NCBI GenBank assembly: GCA_036924285.1
Contig: JAYKYS010000009.1
Coordinates: forward strand, 13,516,001-13,580,000
Origin: Asterella californica
Lineage: Eukaryota > Streptophyta > Marchantiopsida > Marchantiales > Aytoniaceae
Reading direction: 5' to 3'
DNA length: 64,000 nt
The position numbers and the translations under genes were made by a program. Below, piece after piece: positions 44,260-55,654 of this stretch (position 1 is its first letter; every line of letters starts with the position of its first letter). Under the pieces are notes generated by a model. That model had not been told where the DNA came from. It saw nothing but the letters and a program-made list of their open reading frames with translations, and ran no database searches.

Positions 44260-47200
44260 TGAAACCTTGGATTTTCATATTGTTCGTAAATTTTTGTTTT
44301 TGTTAATAAAGAAGTAGAATAGTTAGCATAGATGACAAAATAGAATAGTTTTAGTTGTAGTATAGAGTTTCTTCGCTGAACCATGATGTTAAGTAGAAAT
44401 TCAGGAACTACGAAGTGCATATCTTTGGCATGATAGTCAGGTTGCATTCTACAAACGAAGACCTTTCCAAGGATACCCTATTTGTTGAGAATGTACATTA
44501 GACGACGAAGTTATGATCCTTAGAAGAATGACTGAAGTAAGGTGGTGGTTAGTGCAACTTCGCCGACGAGCGACCGGAGAAACTTCGCACGTGAGAGGTT
44601 ACCAAATGGGGATATAAGAAGTGAATAAACAGTTCACATTTTATCATTTTCATTTACGGATTTACTAGGAGCGCTCTCAGCTGAGAGTTAGATCTGACGA
44701 AGTTGGACTTCGTTGAAGAGCACTATTTTATGAGACGCATCTAGAAAAGTTTCTGAACGAAGAACTTCATACTTTTCATACTTTGTTGCACTCATACTTT
44801 ACCTATTGGTCAGATGCGCGGGATGTAGACGTCGAAGAAGACGCAAGAAAGACTGAAGTCTTTCGAGATGAAGTGGCCAGATCTTCGGTAATATGCGAGA
44901 CGATTGGAGGACTTAGGTTTATCCTTCTTGTTGTAGAACTATGACGTGGTATCCGCTGAACTCGTCAACGAGATCCTTATCTGTCGAGGACATTTTTCGT
45001 TATAACCAAGAGGAAGACCGCAGAATTGGTCGTTGCAGAATTGGAGCTTTATACACAACAGTGACGAAGTAGGTCAGGAAGGCAACCTTATGTACGACAA
45101 CACGACTCGGTCAACTTCAGACGAAGTGACAAAGTACACTAAGTGTTCATGTAGATGTTGGTGGAGACGAATGGATTCAAAGTACTTTGCTACATGGATC
45201 AACTCAAGAAGGTGATCGCGGGGCGCTGAATACAACCTTCAAGACCCACAAGACTTTGTACCAAACTATGGCAGGTACACTTCATCGAGTAGATATTGTC
45301 CGTAAATAAGGCGCATTGGACGAAGATCTTTCATCTGCATGTACAAAAGTTATATAGTATATTCGACGTTGGCGAGCGATGTACTTCGCAGCTTTTGCTG
45401 CAGTGTTCTACATGAGGATGCACATCTTGACACTGTCCGAAGAAGAACTATATGGGCCGAAGACGTTGGAGGACAAAGAGATGGACTTGGAACTGACGTC
45501 ATGAAGAGAAGACATGGATTCACTTGCAGCTTCTGCAAGACCAAGTACGCAGGCGAAGAGAAGAAGAACTGAAGATGGGAAGTCGAGAGGAGGTACTTCA
45601 CGAAGGAAGAAGAAGGCAAAGAAGTTAGCGATGGAGACTTCAGATGAAAAAGTTGAAGAACCGAAGGAACCAAAGGAATCATAGATACCTCTAAAGTCTT
45701 CGTCAGTGAAGATTGTTGATGAGGTGAGACCGCAACAACGTCGAGGTCAAGCAGGAGGTGCGGAGCAAGAAGACTTCGTACTCAAGAGAGTTAATTTGGG
45801 AGCGACAGAAGTCCAAGAGAGCGACAAAGAGCCAAGACGAAGAACTTTGTACCGAAGAAGTTAAGACTTCTCAGCGCGACGAGACGACAACTCGACTCAG
45901 GGAGCACGAAGTATCGACAATGAGTTGTTGATGTTTGAACATACTATAGGACTTTATGAGTGGAGTTGCGTTGCTGATACTCATGCAGTTGGATATGCAG
46001 CGGCAGACATTCGAAGATGAAGTCAAGGTACCGCTGACCTTATTAGAGTTGATGCATTCTGTGTACTTCGGACGTAAGGGTTGGTTAGAAGAGAAGCACC
46101 AGATGATGACGAAGTTGGATGAGACTTCGCAAGAATTGAAGCGGATGATTTCGGAGAAGGGGGCTCTCTACCAACCGAATTCTGAAGAACAGATGAAGTC
46201 TTCGTAGCAGATTCAAGAGTTTGGAGATGAAATTAAACCTGATGACTTCCAAGTTTCACGATATGAGGTCAAAAAGAGACGAGTTGCGTTGCAAGGCAGT
46301 CGAGTTGGAAGATCAAGCCACGAAGATCGAAGAGGTGAAGACTTCGGTAGTGCAAGAGAGCAAAGAACTTCACGGCAGAGTTGACGAGGTATAGACTTCG
46401 TACTTCGTCGTCGAGGTCGATACTTCAAAGAAGGAGTTGCTGACACGCCTATGTACATAGATGACAAGAGCACCTGACCCTTCAGTGAAGATTAGGATAG
46501 TTAGAGTAGTTGAGAGGATAGTTAGGAAGATGAAGAAGATTATGGAGACCATTAAACTAACATTATGTAGTATAGCTAAGGAATTACGGTTAGCTAGTGT
46601 AGGTACTTCTGTTCCACAGTCAAGGGGACGTGATCGTGCGACAAATATGTTATTTCGTCTTCTTAGGAAGTGAGATCTCCCATCTTCGAGCGAAGTTGTA
46701 TTTAATCGTTGTGTTGTTCGTTCTCAAGACTTCTATGTGTTTGTTACTTTGGATTTCTATTTCTTTTGAAGTTTACGGAGCCATTGTGTACTTGTCTTCT
46801 TCGGAATTTTACTTATGAAGTTTCATAGTTTATTGTGGTATGAGTGAGACTGGGTGACAAATTTCTTTGTCAATGACATCTGAAATCAAAGTAAGAAGTT
46901 AGAGGCGAAGTCTGAAAATAGACCAGCAACTACGAAGTTTGTTTTGCTATGAAGATAATTTTGGAGCGAAATCTGTTTGGACGAAGTGGTTATTTCTAAA
47001 GTTTCTTTGTTTGATAAAATTTTCTTAGTATGGAGCTTCATACTTCGTACTTCATACTTCATGTTGGGTGAGAACTTCCTATGAATTATTTCTAAGAATA
47101 ATAGTAGTAAAGCAACTTAGTGTGAAGATACTTAGCGTTTATGATGATAGAAGCTACTTAGCAGCACTTCAGCAGTACTTCTCTGTTGAAACTTGTTATC

Positions 47201-47503
47201 CGTGGCTCCGTACTCTTGTTGTTTATCTTTTTCTTGAGATCCCTGACCTGTTTAGTATCTGTTACGTTATTTGTCAGGATTATCAACTTTGTCTTGTTGG
47301 ATAGATCTGAGTTTGATCTCTACCGAGATAAATTTCTGCCCATGGGAATAAAACATAAAGAGTCATCTTTGTCACTTGTTAATTACATTTGGATGATATT
47401 TACTTACATCTCTGTGGGTTTGATCCTTATATTACTACTTTCAAACATCACCGGACATTTTCCATGTCCAGTTTGATATCTTTTGCTTTTCTTATGTGTT
47501 ACA
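44260..47503 (+). repeat. 3' LTR of element C, ~3.2 kb
   Basis: Starts TATGAAACC (TGTGAAGCC in the 5' copy, so the first G mutated) after the polypurine tract and ends GTGTTACA at 47503, followed by ACGAC. It is collinear with the 5' LTR pieces. It is unusually long and contains a relict coding region (about 45300-46450). Repeated ACTTCGTACTTCG-type blocks lie near 47030-47060. Confidence 0.82.
45360..46210 (+). pseudogene. Relict coding stretch inside LTR C (unknown protein, coiled coil)
   Basis: Readable + strand peptide across changing frames: MYFAAFAAVFYMRMHILTLS near 45380-45440, SLAASARPSTQAKRRRTEDG near 45515-45575, an acidic/Lys-rich linker, then 45956-46207, an 83-residue charged helical frame (EEKHQMMTKLDETSQELKRM) that suggests a coiled coil. 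The 5' LTR carries the first two thirds (32500-32930) but has lost the coiled-coil part. I do not know this family. It recalls the protein on the - strand at 36600-38600 in its layout of a globular start, a Lys-rich middle and a coiled coil. Confidence 0.45.
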
Positions 47504-48321
47504 ACGACAAAGTAAATTTCACCAAAGCATCCAATTCTTCCTAAATAAAACCTGGGTGATGAAGCTCTTGTTCTACGTCAGAGGATGAGACATACGGTCA
47601 ACGATCGAAACAGTAAGAGAGCCAATTTAGCTTCGTTCTTCTAGTAAGTAATCGCTATATCGACCAAAGTAGGACTATTATGGAACTACAACTTCGTTCT
47701 TTGTGCATGCTATGCTTTCGGCTCTCGAGGAACATGCTCTCATAGCGTTTGAGGGAGAGAAGATTCTATAACTTTCAGAAGTGAAATAGCTGTAGTTTAT
47801 TGAATGATATTTTTATGTAGAATCATGAATCACTTATCATTATATCCATGAATTGATATGAAAATATTTATTTATAAATTTAAAATAATTAGAAACAGTT
47901 CTATTGCAAACAGTTACAACTCAATTTAAAACCAGCGATAAAGAATGCCAGTGGTGTTTTTCTACGGATGCTACAGAAAATGTCCAGAAAATATCCTCGA
48001 ACTCTTTGTCATGGTCGTAACAATCGTCGGAGGGTGAAGAATATTGGCTTGAGATTCTAGCATTCTAGCTTTGACACTCACTGTTAGACGGTGTCAAAGT
48101 TAAAATCTTCTCAAAAAAATCTTGATCCACGAGAGAGAGTTACAACTTCGACCAAGGCTTTGTGGACGTCTTCTACGGATACCTCTGAGGTACTCTTAGA
48201 AAGATTCTAAGGATATCTTCTATTAAGTTCTCACTCGCTCCTGTTTGTTTTGGAAGTAGAGAAATATATTCATCATAGTAATGATTTCAAGTGACAGATA
48301 AAAAAATCAATGAAGACGTTA

Positions 48322-48735
48322 AGGGGTGTCAAAGTTATAAAAAAGATTCTCACACGTCGGATTGAAAATTAGCCATGAAAATATTAAGATCCGCCGTACT
48401 GTAACTAACGGCGAACTTTGTTGGTCACTGTTTTCCCTAGTCGTACTTCTTCTCAAGAGAGAAACTACAAAGAAGCCTTGAAAAGAAAAAGTGCCGCAGC
48501 TTCACTTGCGGCTGCCTCAAGAGACAACCTTCTGATTTCTCCACATCGCCGTTCAAGCATTCACGCCTTCAAGATCATTTGATTATAATCTAATATTGAA
48601 ACCTCCTAGTGTACTCTCAGTCAAGAAAGACCACCCAAAATGAACCGTGGTTCAGTAAAAAAAAGCTAACCGTTTAAAAATTTCGGTCTTCTACTTTTCA
48701 GCCATCTTCCCAGCCGATATAACTTTGACACCCCT
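48322..48735. mobile_element. MITE with perfect TIRs and TA target site (Tc1/mariner-like)
   Basis: The 18-bp ends AGGGGTGTCAAAGTTATA (48322-48339) and their exact reverse complement (48718-48735) bound 414 bp, flanked by TA on both sides. No coding capacity. A second, degenerate end pair lies just left (CTTTGACAC at 48069 and GTGTCAAAGTT at 48091, facing each other), so at least one more copy of the family abuts or surrounds it. Confidence 0.75.
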
Positions 48736-49071
48736 TATTATGCAAACTCCTCCAGATTTGTGAGTCCAGTTTAGTTCAAGTTCCCTTCTTAGCTCTCAGA
48801 TATGAAACAAACATAACGTTCATATCGAAGTTCTCACAACAACAATAGTCATACCCAAGTTCTCACACCACAAAAGTGTGTAAGGAAGGCGGACTCATTC
48901 TCAACCAGCATGCTGCTCGCGAGAGCCTCTAGGGTTTCCAATTCGCACGAACCGAGTCTTGAGTGTTTGACTGAAAATGAGTAACTTGTGTGCTCGGGTG
49001 GAATTGTCATTTTAGTGTAAATTTAACTTCAAAATAAGGAAGATTCTTCTCTTAAACGAATGAGGTGGTGT

Positions 49072-49173
49072 GAAACAACTACAATATTTTCAATAGGAAC
49101 TGTTGTAGCTCTTTGGTTAGGGATTGGAGCTGCTTTACCTATTAATATATCTTTGACTTTAGGATTGTTTTAA
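49072..49173 (+). pseudogene. petD: Plastid petD 3' end in nuclear DNA (NUPT)
   Basis: Thirty-three codons read [20 protein letters not shown] and LGLF then TAA, the last transmembrane helix and C-terminus of cytochrome b6f subunit IV. Codon use is AT-rich as in plastids. Nothing upstream of about 49072 continues petD, and the surroundings are repeats, so this is a transferred fragment rather than a gene. Confidence 0.75.
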
Positions 49174-52100
49174 ACTATATTTTTTTTGTCTAACTACAAA
49201 GTATATCTAAAACTTCTGACTAACTTTTGATTAGTTTGACAAACATTTTCCAATCCAATTACCTAAAAATATATATTAGAATGAAAAATATATAGTTAAT
49301 TATATAATTACTATTTTTGATTTTTATAATATTTCATAATACATTTCATAAATATATTTAGTATTTTTAAGTGATTATCAGTTATAAAAGATAATTTTAT
49401 TTTTTTATAATTGATATACATCATACAAAATATGTTTACATTTTGTCTCATGAATAATATTTTCATTCTCAAAAAGCCAACCTTTCAACGTTAGCGGAAG
49501 TGATTGATATTTATCAAGTAGTGAGAGCTCTTTTTTTTACACATTCTCCTATATTATATCCCCTATGGTTAGGAAATACCATTGTTATCTTCACATGTAC
49601 CTTTGTTAGCCAAAAGAAAGGAAGAAGACAAGCGTGGAAGGTAAATACTGGTACCAACTATGTCAATTTTCTTCGCTCCAACTGAATGAAACTCACAATA
49701 TATTATTGAAATATACAGCTGAAATTTTGTTTTGAAGATATATCTTACCATGATGAAGTAGTCCAGAATGAGTATATGTAAGTTTTACTATAATCGGTAA
49801 ATTCATTTCTTTTAGTTAGAAACTTAATGAATCTCTTACTTATTAGACTTGACTAAAATTTTACTTTTAGCCTCAGCAGATTAACATAATTTAAATTGAT
49901 ACTACAAGAATACAGTTCATTACAGGACAAGGTATACACCCAGGTACGATTTAAAGAGGTATGTGAGCGATTCTTGCATGGTAAGCATAGACCAACATAT
50001 ATGTATATAATAATTTGCTCTCGGTCATCTAATCTATTCCAACTTGCTTTCCACTCATTGTCGTATTAAGCAGGTTTTACTTGGGACTTTTCCCCATGTC
50101 TACCAAGGTTGTTTGCCCCAAGTAGAGAATATATATGAAGCCTATCAGTTATCAAGATACCAGAAAAAATCTCCTGATGTCACTATAAATCATAAATTGA
50201 ATATCGGCCTTGATAGCTATATTTATAGAGCTCGATTTGTATACACTTATATCAACTGAAAAGTACATGATGGTTGATATCATTATCTGATAACTGATAT
50301 GAGAAATAGCTTTCAAGCAGAGGATGAACGAATGAATCGTGTGTATCTGCTCATAGTTATAAGAGCCGAAGGAAAGAAGAACAATAAAAAGCAAGGTTGT
50401 CCATACTGGAAAAACTACGTAAAGAGTTACTGTGGCATAGCAAGTTCAATGAAGTTGCTATCGTAAGGCAGAAATCGCACACGCTTTTCGTTATGGCAGA
50501 TTCCATTAGTGGGTGTCAAAGTTCAAATGTGTCTAGAAGAATTCTTAGGCCGCAATGGTACGCACTGCCAAAATCCTGAAGGTCATCTCCTCCTGAGAAA
50601 GCTACAGCTTCGCTCGTGGTTGTTTTCTATTTCGGTCGTGAATTATGATCCTATTTTTCTAGAAGAACAACGTTCGAAGAAAAATGTTATAAAGAAAATT
50701 CACTGTTAGTTAAGGCATGATGTCGTGGTTTTCTTACTGCTGATGATCGGTGCATTGAGGAATCTTCTTTCTTAACTTTAACACCTCTAATCAATATCTG
50801 AAGACAATTCAACTAGAGGACTGATATATTATTGAGACGTTTACTGCTGGTAAGACGTAGGATCAACCCGTCGTTAAAACCTACTATATAGTATAAGAAA
50901 AATATATTATCCACACCGTGGCAACGCTAAAAGCAAATCATATTATTGAGATATTACTCACCTCCGAATTGCATTCATATCCATTTTCGCTATGCATTTG
51001 CATAGCTAACCGTCAATTCCACTTAAGTCATAAGAAGACAAAAGATGAAGACGAAGGTGTGATTCTTTTGTCGTGTGTAGGCACATGATTTCCATTTAAA
51101 AACCCATCTCCTCTGTATATACATGAGGGTTTCATCTTACGGAAGGGCTGTGTGATTTTGTTTTTTTTGTCTAGCACATGACTTTCGTTTTAAATTCCAT
51201 CTCCTCTCTATATACATGAGGATTTCATTTTGCGGATGAGTTGTCTGAGGACCGAGAAATTGAACATTTGTCTCAAAACATTTGTTGATAATTTGTTTTT
51301 GCAAGAACAGATTCTATTAAGTTATGATTTAAGTCAAAGCTCTCCCATAGCTTAACACTATGTGATTAATCTCAATAATTCTAACATCTATTGAAAACAT
51401 ATTAAATAAGTGTTTGCTGATTTTTGGAACAAAATTGTAGTTTTATCTGAACCAGAAGTAAACAAGAAAATAATATTTTTATTTTATTTGTGTGTCCGCA
51501 CCTAGGATTAATGTAGCCTAGTTTTTCATTAACTATAGTATTAACTACAGTAACTATAGTTTTTCATTAACCTATTCATCTAGTATAGCTTGTTGTACAT
51601 CTAAATTAGTTTTAATTTACCTTGGAGAGATTATATATAGCTATCATTCCATAGTGAATAATTTATTTTATCTGAGTATATTTATCTTATAAGATGAACC
51701 TTGTTATTTCAGGTACGTTTGTTTTGCGTTCGTGTTTCCACAAAGACATGATAGATGTTGGTAAAACTCTAGGTCGTTGAGGTAGTGGTGAAAATATCCT
51801 ACTGGCGTTTTCAATCTTCACTTGTTATGGAAAGTGAGCAATGAAAAATTCAAAATGGTGACGTGCACGCCAAAAGCATTTGTAGAAGAATGCTAAATTT
51901 GCAATGCAAAAATGTGTGATGTGAACACGACTTTAGATTCCAAGGCACATGCTTAAGTATGTTGCGGCCTTACGTACAACTTGAAATTGAGATCCGTCTA
52001 AATTCGCATACGGTCATTAGTTTGATTACGTACAACTACGATTTTTGTGACAAATACTACATAGATTTATAGTTGTGCTCACATGGTTGCTTTCTAACCA

Positions 52101-54483
52101 GTTTTCTTCTCAAGTTATGCAAAATATGCATGCAAACTACACTTTGGGCAGACGGAAAGAAGAGGACAAGCGTATAAAACGAGAAGCAAATATTGGATAA
52201 TAATGGGTTATGATAAGATTTAGCATTAAAATAGACAAATATATTCATTTATCTAACATTATTTAGATGTGTAGAGAGAAAATATAAAAAATATACAATA
52301 TTTTTACTATTTTAAATCATGACAGTGTCAATCTATAAATATGATATGTTTTTACTCAAGAAGGAGACGGTATGTACTACATTGTAGAGACATCACGTGC
52401 TACATTGTCGCAAGGACAAAAGCTTGGGTTTGGAGAAGGTTAGATTTCGATTCGAATCCGAACCGCTCGTCGTGACAAGAAGGTAAAAATAATCCTCTAG
52501 CTTAGAATAGCTTAGAAATATCTGATAATCATTCATCAGGAAAAGTAAGAACTCATTTTCAAATGATTTAGAGGGGTCTGTTTAATATCTAACTTTCAAT
52601 AGAGCAATCCAAAACGACAACTGATAGGTTTAGACTATAAAATAAAATACATATATAACTATGACAGCTAAATACATGAACTGAAGCGAGCTCAGTTGAT
52701 CATGTATGCCACAGGATAACAATTATTTATTGAGGTAAGCGCTAACATTTTCGGTTTAGTGACACATGGTTGCTCTTCATGATATGATTACCTTGTTTCT
52801 AACTAATCTTGCTTGATCTGTAGAAAGAGCTACTGGTTTACCTTTACATAGAACTAAATTAGCTAAAGGAGTACATATATGACAAATACCTTTTTGCGCA
52901 CTTTAGGTTTTCTTACCTTCTACTTTTGCTTATTCACTATACGTTATATTATTGATTTTTTCTTGCTGTTGAGATTATATTTATATTATTTTCTTGGAAT
53001 AATTTGACTTACAACCGAACAATTTATCATTACTACTAGGTTGGAAAAGACCACAAAATTTGGCTGAAGATTATATAATCTTTCTCTTCTTTTTCGTTCA
53101 AGGTTTCCCTTAATTTCAACATAGTTATTTAATTAAAAACGATAGTGCGTTAACCTCTTACAAATTATGTGAAAACATAGAAGCCCAATCACGTAACATT
53201 TGCCCGCAATTCACTTACAGGGTTCTTTATAATAAGAAAATCAATTCTTGAAAAACCTGTTAAGTGCTAAAAAAGGAGATATAACATCCATATTCGAAGA
53301 TGTGTATTCTCCAACATCCTAACAAAGTTGAGGGGTGTGAAAATTATTAACATGATAAGGTTAGAAGTCTCTTGTTGGAATCTTCTGAATAGAAAAAACT
53401 GTTTTTTACAAAGTATTGCAAGAAGCTTAGAAACTTTTGCAAGACAATGAAAAAATATGCATCCAAAGTGCAATTTTGGCCTGAGAGAAGAATAAGACAG
53501 ACGCTCATAGCGAGAGTCTTTATTTTGAGAAACGGTGTACCTTCTAGTTGTGGTTAACGATTGATGCACACTGAAACGACTAGTATCTTATAATTCCTCT
53601 TGAACTTCTCGTCAATCTAAGCACTTTCTTTTTCTCAGTAAAGAGTCAAGATAACCACACGTAAACATTGAAAAATCGTGAGTACGACAAACGAAATAGA
53701 TAATGACACAATCTCTCGGTAGCATTCGTCTTTGAAGTTCCTCACTATTAGGACCAGGTACATGGCTATGGGTCGACAAATGTGTCTTATCTTGCACTCA
53801 GTGTTAAAGTTAAATCTATCTCTGGTTAAATGAGGATAAAAAGCAATAAGATCTCATTATTGGTCATAAGTGACAATACGTAAGATCACATGACACGTGA
53901 GAGCATGACTTGCGCGGTAAAGTTATGCCCAAAGAATGCTATCAGAAACTATTATAAATGAACTTGTTCAAGATGCATCAGTTTGATCTGAAAAGGATTT
54001 CAGAATGGAAACCTTAACGATAGATAGAGCCCTTCTTCCATCTCTCACTACATCTTTATCAGTCTACATGACAAGGAGATCTATAAAGTATCAATACTAA
54101 AATAGACTCATACGATCACCACGACGTATATCTACAAGTAATCACATAAATCCCTCAAGGTTGAATGCCCTCACACGTCACTCTCTTTTGATTTAAAGCC
54201 TCAAAACAGAAAATAATGATAGGTGCAAGTTCATCAACCGCTCATCCAAAGACATACAGATCGATGAGGCGGCACACATACACATCATATGTTTGAAGTC
54301 TGCCTTACTCATCCACGTGTAGATTGCTTAGGTGGACGATTATAGCGCATGCACCATAATACATCTTATAACTAATCACTAGGCTATACAGTGTAGTCAT
54401 CTTTAATAGTCAAGAATCGTACTTTGCCATGTTGAGTGTGAAAACTGACAATCAACGACGTTATCATTGTTGACACGAGTACA

Positions 54484-55654
54484 AAGACGATTGGATGGGT
54501 AGTTGGCCAAGAAGACTCAGACGGTGTGCGATTTGTTTCAAGGTTTGGAGCTCGGATCTTAACATATAGACAATGTAACTATCCTCAGGTGAAGAGTGAG
54601 TTGTGAGGAGCTGTTACTGCTATGAAGGTAGATCGAGAGTTCTTGATAGGTACCCTTGTGATAGTAGAAACAAATTGTTTGTCTTTGCTAGGTATGATAG
54701 CAAACTGTAATACTTCAGATATAGTAATGCTATGATGGATTGCTTATATCCGGAGTATGAATCTTGAGCTGAAACATATAGCAGGAAAGGATAATCCTGT
54801 TGCAGACATATTATCTAGGGCTCGTTATACAGATGAGGATGAGATGATTACAGAAGTCGAAGATGACGAGAAGAGAGACGTTTGGTGCCAAGTTGGTCAG
54901 CAGACTTCAAATTTGGAACCACTGCCGTTCAACGAAGAGTTCTACACGGAGAAGTTCCGTGACATTGGATTCTATCTGAGTTCATTATGCAGACGAGAAG
55001 GTTGGAGTGATGCAGAGTTCAAGGAGATCAGACGAAAGACATACGGTTACCTTCTACGTGAAGGTTATTTGTGAAAACGTCCAAAGAGAAGAAGTGAGAT
55101 GCTTGTTAGAGTGATGGATGATCAACCGACGAAGCTAAATTTGCTTAAGGAGTTTCATGACACCTTATGGGCTGGACACCGTGGAGTTTGGACTACGTAC
55201 ACGAAGATGAAGGAGCGATACTGATGGAAGGGTTTTTATCAAGACGTAGTGGATTTTGTTGGGTCGTGTCTGCACTGCCAGTTCTATTCTTAAGTCCGTT
55301 ACAGAGATGGACTTGTACCTACCTATCCACCTAGTATTCATTTTTCATGAGTCCTTGATCTTGTGATGATGCCGTCGAGACTATGAGAAATGCGTTACTT
55401 GGTGTTGGCTCGAGAAGATCTCTCCAACTACGTGGAGGGGCGAGCACTACGAACGAAGACTACAGAGAACATATGTAGATTCGTACTGGAAGATATCATC
55501 TATCATTATAGATATGTTGGAAGATTACGAGCAGATAAGGGCAAGTTGAGAGGTGCAGAAGCGATCGTTATGGAGTAAAGCTTCGGCTTACTACTACTAT
55601 GAATCTAGAGGGCATTGGTAAGAGTGAACGAGGACACCCTTCTATTGTTCACGC
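54484..55654 (+). pseudogene. pol: Gypsy B pol, RNase H to integrase core
   Basis: Closely follows the Gypsy A pol protein. RNase H retains its first acid (VIIVDTSTK) and reads ELKHIAGKDNPVADILSRAR. The integrase zinc region is EFHDTLWAGHRG to GSCLHCQFYS, and the core has VLDLVMM and RADKGKL. Several Trp/Arg codons have become stops (for example near 54604, 54735, 55072 and 55222), the C-to-T/G-to-A type of change expected from methylated transposon DNA. A frameshift lies near 55570. It is cut at 55654 by the inserted LTR. Confidence 0.88.

Larger units (their letters stand above)
27803..47503 (+). mobile_element. Ty3/Gypsy retrotransposon, family C, with long LTRs and nested insertions
   Basis: The element is bounded by LTR copies (about 28089 reversed plus 30335-33737, and 44260-47503) and by the target duplication ACGAT/ACGAC. 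Internal + strand remains are gag (33804-34880), the integrase N-terminal and core start (38829-39352), and the integrase remainder (43484-44240). A polypurine tract precedes the 3' LTR. Protease, RT and RNase H are missing from the + strand. Two blocks of about 4 kb (34880-38830 and 39353-43483) interrupt it. All genes are broken. Confidence 0.75.
47504..54480. other. AT-rich intergenic region with small DNA elements
   Basis: No intact genes. Contains two or more related TIR elements (48067-48736), a petD fragment (49072-49173), a possible tRNA-like B box (GATTCGAATCC near 52453), and many short domain-less ORFs. GTGTCAAAGTT also occurs alone at about 50514. Confidence 0.5.

Noticed and set aside
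52400..52480. B-box-like GATTCGAATCC suggesting a tRNA gene or SINE
   Set aside because: No convincing A box at the right distance and no cloverleaf; only mentioned as a weak motif.
52840..52900. Peptide ATGLPLHRTKLAKG that looked plastid-derived
   Set aside because: I could not match it to any plastid protein with confidence, so it was not annotated as a second plastid insertion.
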